From assembly GCA_002256385.1 (NCBI GenBank), contig NKJD01000008.1:1-64000 (forward strand): a DNA stretch of 64,000 bases, given 5' to 3'. This stretch comes from Flavobacterium sp. BFFFF2 (lineage in GTDB: Bacteria > Bacteroidota > Bacteroidia > Flavobacteriales > Flavobacteriaceae). Position 1 is the first letter of the stretch. Every line of letters begins with the position of its first letter. The notes beneath the pieces are model-generated. The model was not told the DNA's origin and made no database searches. It was given only the letters and a program-made list of their open reading frames with translations. Position numbers and translations under genes: made by a program. Below, piece after piece: positions 54,620-61,319 of the stretch.

Positions 54620-54680
54620 CCCCGATCGCGCCGGCATCCTTGCCAACGGCAAGATACAGGCAAGAGCGGGAAACAGCTCC
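54616..54680. repeat. GC-rich structured intergenic element 2
   Basis: Starts at the stop codon of the preceding gene (CTAGCCCCGATCGCGCC) and contains a hairpin CTTGCC-AAC-GGCAAG at 54639-54653, then AGAGCGGGAAACAGCTCC and an A run. Shares AGAGCGGGA and the CAGCTCC arm with the element at 24486. Confidence 0.55.
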
Positions 54681-54703
54681 AAAAAAAAATGTACATTTAG
54701 GCC

Positions 54704-57454
54704 ATGCAACAACTTTCGTTTTTAGATGGCCTTAGCCAGTGGATTGTAGACACTTACGGCGACCGAATGGAACAACTTACTGTGTTGGTTCCCAGCAAAA
54801 GAGCGCGTATTTTTTTGATGGACGCCTTGCGCAACAAGGTGACCAAAACCAGTTTTGCGCCGCAAATTATCAGCATTGAACAATTTACCGAAACGCTTTC
54901 GGGGCTCAAAGGCCTCGACCCGGTGGCGCTTTTGTTTGAGTTTTACCAAGCTTATACCGAGGTCACGCCCGAAGCTGAGCGCGAGCGCTTTGAGGTTTTT
55001 GCCCAATGGGCACAGACGGCTTTGCAAGATTTCAACGAGATGGACCGGTATTTGGTGCCGCCCGAAACCTTGTTTCGGCATTTGTTTGATATTAAAGAAA
55101 TCGAGCATTGGAGCACCGACCCCGATCAGAAAACGGAGCTCATTGAGCAGTATTTGGCCTTTTGGAAAAAATTGCCAGGCTATTACCATACGTTAAATGA
55201 GCGGTTGCTGGCCAAAAAACGTGGTTATCAGGGCATGTTGTACCGAAAAGCCGCCCAACGTGCCGATTCCTATTTTATTACGAACCCAAATATGCATTGG
55301 GTTTTTGCTGGTTTCAATGCGTTGAATCAGGCCGAAGAAGTGCTTTTTCAGTCGGCTTTGTCCACGGGCAGGGCGCATGTTTTTTGGGACATTGATCCGT
55401 GTTTTTTGGCCGATCAAATTCACGATGCCGGGATGTTCATTCGGAAATACAAGGCCCATTGGCCTCATTATAAAACACACGAAATGCAGGGTGTAAGTCC
55501 TGTTTTTCAACAACCCAAAAAGATATTTTGCCACGGCACACCCAAATCTTTGAGTCAGGCTTTAAAGGTGTCACAACTCATTAGCGAGGCTGTGGCGCAG
55601 GGTCAACATCTAGCAAATACCGCTGTCATTTTGGGCGATGAAACTTTGTTGGGCCCCTTGTTGCAGACATTACCTGCCGAGGCAGGTCCCACCAATGTCA
55701 CCATGGGTTTGCCCGTTCGGTCGCATCCGGTGCAGCAATTGCTGAAGTTGTGGCTTCACATGCACATCCAAGCATTTAAACGGGGTGGCAGCTATACATT
55801 TTACCATAAAGAAGTGCTTGAAATTCTGGAGCACAGCAGTTTGTCTGGGGCGTTGCAATCGGGCACTGCGGTCGACTGGATTCGCAGGCAAAACTTGTCG
55901 TTTGTCAGCCATAAAAGGCTCATGGAACAACTGGGTGCGGCATCTGAATTGGCCGTGTTGCTTTTTGATCCGATTGACCGAAGCAGCACGTCCATCAGCA
56001 GACGCATGCTGGCCTTGCTTGATTTTCTCAAAGAGTTAACGCCTACTGACACCCAACCGCAGCGCGTTTTTAGGGCTTATTTGTTTGCCATTTATAAAAC
56101 GGTGGGGCAATTACATGGCTATGTGGAAACCTATTTGCCCGAGGCCGATCCGGAGTGGGTATATGCCTTGTATAAACAACTCATGGAATTGTCGGAGGTT
56201 TCGCTAGAGGGCGAACCGCTCGAGGGCTTGCAAGTGATGGGCGTACTCGAAAGCCGTGTCCTCGATTTTTCAACGGTGATCATTACCTCCGTTAACGAAG
56301 GGGTGCTGCCGTCGGGTGCCATTGTGCCTTCCTTTATTCCTTACGACTTAAAGCAGTTTTATGGACTGCCCACGGTCAAAGAAAAAGATGCCATTTATGC
56401 CTATCATTTTTACCATGCCTTGCAACGTGCCCAAACGGTTCATTTGATTTACAATGCCGAAAAAGAAGGCTTGGATGCCGGCGAAAAAAGCCGTTTTATT
56501 CGACAATTGGAGCTGGAACCGCGCCAAGGGCACGAGCTGGTCTTGTCCCAGTCATTTCCACCCATTCCTGCCTTAACCATTGATCCGATTCACATTGCCA
56601 AAACGCCGCAAGTGATGGCGCGTTTGCACGAAATGGCACAAAGGGGCTTGTCGCCAACCGCCATTGCCGATTATTTGCGCAATCCGGTTTCGTTTTATTT
56701 TAAATGGGTGCTGGGCATACGGCCCGAAGAAGAAGTGGAGGAATCCATTGCGGCCAATACGTTGGGCACCATTATTCATGGGGTGCTTGAAGACGTGTTG
56801 AAGCCTTTTCTAGGAAAGCAGCTTGCGGTCAGTGACATAGACCACTGCTTGACCCAAATTTCGCAGCTGACCCTGTTTCATTTTGAACATACTTTTCGAG
56901 AAGGCGATTTTCAGAAAGGCCGTAATTTGTTGTCCTTTGAAATTGCGCAACAAACCATCAAAAACTTTTTGGAACGCGAAAAAAAGGCGTTAACCGAAGG
57001 CACTTCCATTGAATTACTGGCCTTAGAAACCAAACTAACGGGCTCAATAATAGTGGCCAATATGCCCCAAAGGGTGCAATTGAAAGGCACCGTCGATCGG
57101 ATTGAACTGCGCAACGGTTGCCTGCAAATTACCGATTACAAAACCGGAAAAGTGATGGCCAATCAACTCAAATTGGCCGATTGGTCGGTGCTGCGTGAGG
57201 CCCCCTCGGCCGATAAAATCATTCAAGTGATGATGTATGCCCTCATGTACCACCAAGAAAGTGACCTGGCATCGCTGAAAACCTGTATTTTTTCATTTAA
57301 AAACATGAAGGACGGTTTTATGCCGTTTATGTTCGACAAACAAGACATCGTTGATGCGCAGCGCATCGCCGAGTTTGAAGTCTTTTTAAGTGAATTGTTG
57401 TTTGAGATTTTTGATGGGAATGTGCCGTTTACGGAGCCGGTGGAGGTGGAGTGA
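54704..57454 (+). CDS. AddB-like protein with PD-(D/E)XK nuclease domain
   Basis: A 916-residue protein: a helicase-like N-terminal region that lacks a Walker A motif (TVLVPSKRARIFLMDALRNK near residue 25), a middle with HVFWDIDPCFLADQI and VIITSVNEGVLPSGA, and a C-terminal PD-(D/E)XK nuclease (about 640-905) with RVQLKGTVDRIELRNGCLQI and TDYKTGKV (catalytic Asp and Lys). It corresponds to the Bacteroidota AddB-like subunit of a recombination nuclease-helicase that resects double-strand breaks. The expected AddA partner is not adjacent here. Confidence 0.87.
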   Translation: MQQLSFLDGLSQWIVDTYGDRMEQLTVLVPSKRARIFLMDALRNKVTKTSFAPQIISIEQFTETLSGLKGLDPVALLFEFYQAYTEVTPEAERERFEVFAQWAQTALQDFNEMDRYLVPPETLFRHLFDIKEIEHWSTDPDQKTELIEQYLAFWKKLPGYYHTLNERLLAKKRGYQGMLYRKAAQRADSYFITNPNMHWVFAGFNALNQAEEVLFQSALSTGRAHVFWDIDPCFLADQIHDAGMFIRKYKAHWPHYKTHEMQGVSPVFQQPKKIFCHGTPKSLSQALKVSQLISEAVAQGQHLANTAVILGDETLLGPLLQTLPAEAGPTNVTMGLPVRSHPVQQLLKLWLHMHIQAFKRGGSYTFYHKEVLEILEHSSLSGALQSGTAVDWIRRQNLSFVSHKRLMEQLGAASELAVLLFDPIDRSSTSISRRMLALLDFLKELTPTDTQPQRVFRAYLFAIYKTVGQLHGYVETYLPEADPEWVYALYKQLMELSEVSLEGEPLEGLQVMGVLESRVLDFSTVIITSVNEGVLPSGAIVPSFIPYDLKQFYGLPTVKEKDAIYAYHFYHALQRAQTVHLIYNAEKEGLDAGEKSRFIRQLELEPRQGHELVLSQSFPPIPALTIDPIHIAKTPQVMARLHEMAQRGLSPTAIADYLRNPVSFYFKWVLGIRPEEEVEESIAANTLGTIIHGVLEDVLKPFLGKQLAVSDIDHCLTQISQLTLFHFEHTFREGDFQKGRNLLSFEIAQQTIKNFLEREKKALTEGTSIELLALETKLTGSIIVANMPQRVQLKGTVDRIELRNGCLQITDYKTGKVMANQLKLADWSVLREAPSADKIIQVMMYALMYHQESDLASLKTCIFSFKNMKDGFMPFMFDKQDIVDAQRIAEFEVFLSELLFEIFDGNVPFTEPVEVE

Positions 57455-57909
57455 AATTTTGAATTTTGAATTGAAGGATTGAAAGATTTGATGATTTGAA
57501 ATTTGCGGTTTGAGATTTGTATTTGAAATTGAGGGATTTGAAAAATTGGGGGATTGAAAAATGGGAGGTTTGAGATTGAATGATTGAAAGTTGAAAGTTG
57601 AATTTGGAAAATGAGGTGATTTGAAAATGAAGTAATTGTTTAACCATAGATTAGTGTTTGGGGGAACTTATTTACTGCCGCTAAACTGGCTGTTTTATTT
57701 TATAATTTTAAATACTGTGATACTTTATCTGTTTTTTTGTATGAAGTAGATGGCGTCTTTTAGAGGTGAGAAAAATAGTTGGCTCACATCGGAAATTAAA
57801 TGTGGCATACAATTTTTCATTTTGCCACTCAAATACTAAACTGGTTTTTTAAAACTGTCCTGTGCCGTAGTTTTTGTATATTTGGTTTTATTACGAAATT
57901 TGAATTGAC
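57455..57909. other. AT-rich spacer with short-period repeats
   Basis: From 57455 to about 57640 the sequence is built from words such as GAAATTTG, GATTTGA and TTGAAAG in loose tandem. The rest is AT-rich with a promoter-like box at 57877. No gene. Confidence 0.6.
57877..57884 (+). promoter_or_regulatory. -7 box of the nucleotidyltransferase-like gene
   Basis: TATATTTG fits TAnnTTTG, 25 bases before the ATG at 57910. Confidence 0.5.
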
Positions 57910-58386
57910 ATGTTAACTTTTAATCATTCCGGTTTGTTGGTTCCTGATCATGTAATTAAGTCCACTGTTCAGGAGTTAGAAGATGAGTTTGTATTAAAAT
58001 TAGCAACAGGAAAAAGAAAAGAAATCTTTGATGCTTACATTAAATACAATGAAGATTTTAAAAGAGTTTGTAACCTTACTGCATTGAAACAATGGATAGA
58101 TGGGTCATTTGTGACACAAATTAGAAATCCGGGCGACATTGATTTAGTTACTTTCTTAGATTATGATATCATTCAAGATTTAGGTTCAAAGTTGGATGAT
58201 TTTACCTATCCTAATTCAGAAATAATATATGGCGTTGATGCCTATATTATTGAGGTATATCCTGAAACGCACAATGACCGATTTAGATATATTAGCGACA
58301 AAGCATATTGGATGGATCGATTTACTAAAACAAGAAGATTTCGAGGAAATAGATTGTCAAAAGGATTTTTAGAAATTCAATATTAA
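57910..58386 (+). CDS. DUF6932-like nucleotidyltransferase-fold protein
   Basis: A 158-residue protein with the phrase WIDGSFVTQIRNPGDIDLVT near residue 62, which has the G-S-x(8-10)-D-x-D pattern of minimal nucleotidyltransferases (Gly-Ser, then Asp-Ile-Asp). It resembles the DUF6932 family from memory. Overlapping function with mntA/AbiE-type toxins is possible. It is followed, 10 bases later, by a small helical protein, so the two likely form a pair. Confidence 0.65.
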   Translation: MLTFNHSGLLVPDHVIKSTVQELEDEFVLKLATGKRKEIFDAYIKYNEDFKRVCNLTALKQWIDGSFVTQIRNPGDIDLVTFLDYDIIQDLGSKLDDFTYPNSEIIYGVDAYIIEVYPETHNDRFRYISDKAYWMDRFTKTRRFRGNRLSKGFLEIQY

Positions 58387-58396
58387 ATGTGGAATT

Positions 58397-58702
58397 ATGA
58401 AAGACAATAAGTTTTACAGCATATTGGACTTAATTGAAGAAATAGACAAGGTTGATAAGATGATCTATTTACATACTAGTTCAACTTCAGATTTAATGCT
58501 TACTCAGTATAAAAATCAAAAACTAAAATTGAGTAATTACTTATTCAAAGAACTGTTAACTAATAGTGATAACAGACCAGAAGTGATGTATCTCATTAAG
58601 ATTTTTATTGAAAAATTCTATGACAATGAGCTCAACCATTTAAAATTTGGGGAAAACGACAGCCTGAAAAAAATTCAAAACGTGTTTGAAAATTATAGTT
58701 GA
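58397..58702 (+). CDS. Small helical protein paired with the nucleotidyltransferase-like gene
   Basis: A 101-residue, Leu/Lys/Asn-rich, probably all-helical protein (MYLIKIFIEKFYDNELNHLK near residue 70, and DLIEEIDKVDKM near residue 10). It starts 10 bases after the preceding stop. No family is recognised. The pair layout (small transferase then small helical protein) resembles toxin-antitoxin pairs, but nothing in the sequence proves it. Confidence 0.5.
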   Translation: MKDNKFYSILDLIEEIDKVDKMIYLHTSSTSDLMLTQYKNQKLKLSNYLFKELLTNSDNRPEVMYLIKIFIEKFYDNELNHLKFGENDSLKKIQNVFENYS

Positions 58703-58802
58703 TGTTTTGCGGCAGCCCGACTGGCTGGACTTCTACCATAAAACGTGATTTGAAAAACTAATGTTTGTTTTAACAACTAAACTATCTTTGGAACACGAAG
58801 TG

Positions 58803-59374
58803 CCTCCTTTTTTTACGCCACTTTCTTGCCAATAATCAGTTAGCTTATTTCGGGTTTAGCAATGAGATAATATGTTTTTATTGGAATTGCTGAATGCCAA
58901 GGGCATTTCTTGCCCCGTCATTCGTTGCTGAATCCATTTTTCGCTTCTGCCCAATTTTTGCCAATTTTCTCTTGCTCTGTCTATGCTTTGGCTGGGGTCG
59001 TTTAGTTCTTGCAATCTTTCGTAGCCAACTTTAGCGAGCCATTGCTTAAAGGGCTCTGCTTTGGGCGATGGGATGGATTGGATAATACGGAAGACATCTT
59101 CTACATTTCCAACATCTGTGAGCCTTAGTTTGCCGTCTTCAGCTTCTAGTTTCAACTGGTTACAATTTGTAACCGTTTCATTTCCTTCTTTTATTAGCCT
59201 GCTTTTCAATACTTTCCAATAATTTCTGGCTCTCTCTACAGTTGGCTGCTCGGTTAAAATACCAACAATATCCACAATACTGAAATACCAAACTTCTTTA
59301 TCGGCATCGTATTGGCTGCGCACCTTTTTATTTTCAAATATTTTTATGTCGCTAATGTTGCTGTTATTCTTCAA
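58803..59374 (-). pseudogene. Truncated Bro-N gene, copy of the gene at 60479
   Basis: About 98% identical at the DNA level to the Bro-N gene at 60479-61312 over some 450 bases. Three lesions: the ATG is changed to ATT (ATTAGC), leaving only a TTG start; about 51 extra bases near 58856-58906 introduce a stop after NSNKNILSHC; and the copy ends abruptly near 58803. The remaining open frame encodes 172 residues including the Bro-N core VWYFSIVDIVGILTEQPT. It lies behind a decayed methyltransferase tail at 59364-59430. Confidence 0.75.
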
Positions 59375-59430
59375 CGATTTTAATTTCTTCTTTCGTGATG
59401 ACTTATAGTTTGTAAACTAATCGGGCTATT
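59364..59430 (-). repeat. Decayed methyltransferase C-terminal tail, copy C
   Basis: On the minus strand it reads IARLVYKL, a stop, then VITKEEIKIVEE and a stop, matching the tail of the methyltransferase (IDQLVYQLYDLTEEEIKIIE) with about a dozen base changes. It overlaps the original end of the RhuM gene and is followed at once by the truncated Bro-N copy. Confidence 0.7.
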
Positions 59431-59487
59431 GAGGCTTTATTTTTTTAAGCTCCTTATCTAAATCTGAAATATATTTTTTGTCTTGTT

Positions 59488-60411
59488 CTATTCTAAATTG
59501 CTCAAATTCTTTGTGTGCTTTTCTATAGCCTGCTCGTGTGATATTGTACCTGCATTTGGTAATACATCCAAACTATTACTATCTAAAAATTTATTTGTTC
59601 TTTCAAGCCAGTCATTCATATTCATCAGTTGGTTTCTACGAGCCTGAAACTCTGCTAAATCTAAAAAAGCACTAACCAATAAATTCAAATCTCCAATTTC
59701 TTTTTCTTCCAAATAATTTTTAGCAATGCTCACATCACTTTTCAAAACCTTGCCATTAGGTGCGTTTTTCCAAGTTGTCAATCCCATATGGTCTTTGGTT
59801 TTATCAGCTCTAGCGAAAACAATTTCTGCGGCTGTTTTTCCTGTAATGGCAAAGTGCAATTTGTTTTGAACCATTTTGTAAAAAAGTTTGGTTTCTTCTG
59901 CATCTTTTGTATAATCGGCACTGCATTGTTCAAATATATCTCCAAGTTTTTGATACATCCTTCGTTCACTTACTCGTATTTCACGAATTCGCTCTAACAA
60001 TTCATCAAAATAGTCTTTGCCAAAAGGTTTCCCATTTTTTAGCATTTCATCATTCACTACAAAACCTTTGATGATAAATTCTTTGAGGGTATTTGTTGCC
60101 CAAATTCTAAATTGTGTGGCTTGCTTAGAGTTTACTCTGTAGCCAACTGCTATAATGGCATCGAGGTTGTAAAATTTGGTTTTATAATTTTTGCCATCAC
60201 TGGCAGTTGCCGAGAATTCCTCGGTAACTGAATTTTGCGCCAACTCGCCACTGTTAAAAATGTTTTTTAAATGTAGAGATACATTATCAGTTGTACAATC
60301 AAATAGCTGTGCAATGGCTTTTTGACTCAGCCAAAAATTTTCATTTTGGTACGTTACATGTATGTTTACATTGCCTAATGCGGTGCTGTATAAGAGTATT
60401 TTATTTTCCAT
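59488..60411 (-). CDS. RhuM-family protein, frameshifted near its C-terminus
   Basis: A 307-residue RhuM protein: WLSQKAIAQLFDCTTDNVSL near residue 27, FYNLDAIIAVGYRVNSKQAT near 81, and FRIWATNTLKEFIIKGFVVN. RhuM proteins often sit inside restriction-modification operons and resemble phage DNA-binding proteins, but have no settled function. The reading frame goes wrong after EQAIEK at 59519-59525, where an A has been lost from a run. With one A restored, the frame continues KAHKEFEQFRIEQDKKYISD to a stop at 59426, giving about 328 residues, the normal end. Either real decay or a sequencing error. Confidence 0.85.
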   Translation of the reverse strand: MENKILLYSTALGNVNIHVTYQNENFWLSQKAIAQLFDCTTDNVSLHLKNIFNSGELAQNSVTEEFSATASDGKNYKTKFYNLDAIIAVGYRVNSKQATQFRIWATNTLKEFIIKGFVVNDEMLKNGKPFGKDYFDELLERIREIRVSERRMYQKLGDIFEQCSADYTKDAEETKLFYKMVQNKLHFAITGKTAAEIVFARADKTKDHMGLTTWKNAPNGKVLKSDVSIAKNYLEEKEIGDLNLLVSAFLDLAEFQARRNQLMNMNDWLERTNKFLDSNSLDVLPNAGTISHEQAIEKHTKNLSNLE

Positions 60412-60420
60412 AGTTATGCA

Positions 60421-60490
60421 CCTTCTTTAATTTTTATTTACTCTTCTGTCAAGTCGTAAAGTTTATAAACCAATTGGTCTATTTCAATTT
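60421..60490 (-). repeat. Decayed methyltransferase C-terminal tail, copy B
   Basis: Minus strand reads EIEIDQLVYKLYDLTEE, a stop, then IKIKEG. It closely resembles the true tail at 61320-61390. It overlaps the 3' end of the Bro-N gene in another frame and is followed immediately by the RhuM start. Confidence 0.7.
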
Positions 60491-61312
60491 CTTTTTTTCC
60501 TTACTTGGAGGTAAAAAATTTTCTCCTGTTACCACTTTTTTGCCTGTTTGTTGTTCTAATTGCATTCGGGCATCTTTAGCAATCTTTCCACCTTTTTTAC
60601 TTGCTTTTGCATTCTCTTGCAGGCCTTTCGCTTCATCCGTTTCGGCAATTTGCCTGGTTGATAATTCTGCCAATGCTGTAAAAATTAATTCTGCTTCACT
60701 CATGTGGTCTCTAAGGTTTTGAGATTTTAAACCTTTTAATTCCTTGTGTTTCTTTACGGACAACCCTGTCCATTCTTGATGAATGATATTTGTTAATGCT
60801 GCAAATTCATCTCCTTTTTTTACGCCACTTTCTTGCCAATAATCAGTTAGCTTATTTCGGGTCTCTTGCCCCGTCATTCGTTGCTGAATCCATTTTTCGC
60901 TTCTGCCCAATTTTTGCCAATTTTCTCTTGCTCTGTCTATGCTTTGGCTGGGGTCGTTTATTTCTTGCAATCTTTCGTAGCCAACTTTAGCCAGCCATTG
61001 TTTAAAGGGTTCTGCTTTGGGCGATGGGATGGATTGGATAATACGGAAGACATCTTCTACATTTCCAACATCAGTGAGCCTTAGTTTGCCGTCTTCAGCT
61101 TCTAGTTTCAACTGGTTACAATTTGTAACCGTTTCATTTCCTTCTTTTATTAGCCTGCTTTTCAATACTTTCCAATAATTTCTGGCTCTCTCTACAGTTG
61201 GCTGCTCGGTTAAAATACCAACAATATCCACAATACTGAAATACCAAACTTCTTTATCGGCATCGTATTGGCTGCGCACCTTTTTATTTTCAAATATTTT
61301 TATGTCGCTCAT
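60479..61312 (-). CDS. Bro-N domain protein in restriction-modification operon
   Basis: A 277-residue protein starting at the ATG at 61312; a TTG at 61333 would add 7 residues. Residues about 7-110 form a Bro-N (phage antirepressor-type) domain: VWYFSIVDIVGILTEQPTVE, VERARNYWKVLKSRLIKEGN, TDVGNVEDVFRIIQSIPSPK. The C-terminus (ESGVKKGDEFAALTNIIHQE onward) is like proteins found beside type I or type IIG restriction genes. It starts 7 bases after the methyltransferase stop, so they are co-transcribed. A decayed second copy lies at 58803-59374. Confidence 0.85.
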   Translation of the reverse strand: MSDIKIFENKKVRSQYDADKEVWYFSIVDIVGILTEQPTVERARNYWKVLKSRLIKEGNETVTNCNQLKLEAEDGKLRLTDVGNVEDVFRIIQSIPSPKAEPFKQWLAKVGYERLQEINDPSQSIDRARENWQKLGRSEKWIQQRMTGQETRNKLTDYWQESGVKKGDEFAALTNIIHQEWTGLSVKKHKELKGLKSQNLRDHMSEAELIFTALAELSTRQIAETDEAKGLQENAKASKKGGKIAKDARMQLEQQTGKKVVTGENFLPPSKEKKKLK

Positions 61313-61319
61313 GTTGCTG

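Noticed and set aside
58803..61312. A prophage, from Bro-N and RhuM
   Set aside because: No structural, integrase or lysis genes; these families also occur as fixed parts of restriction-modification loci.
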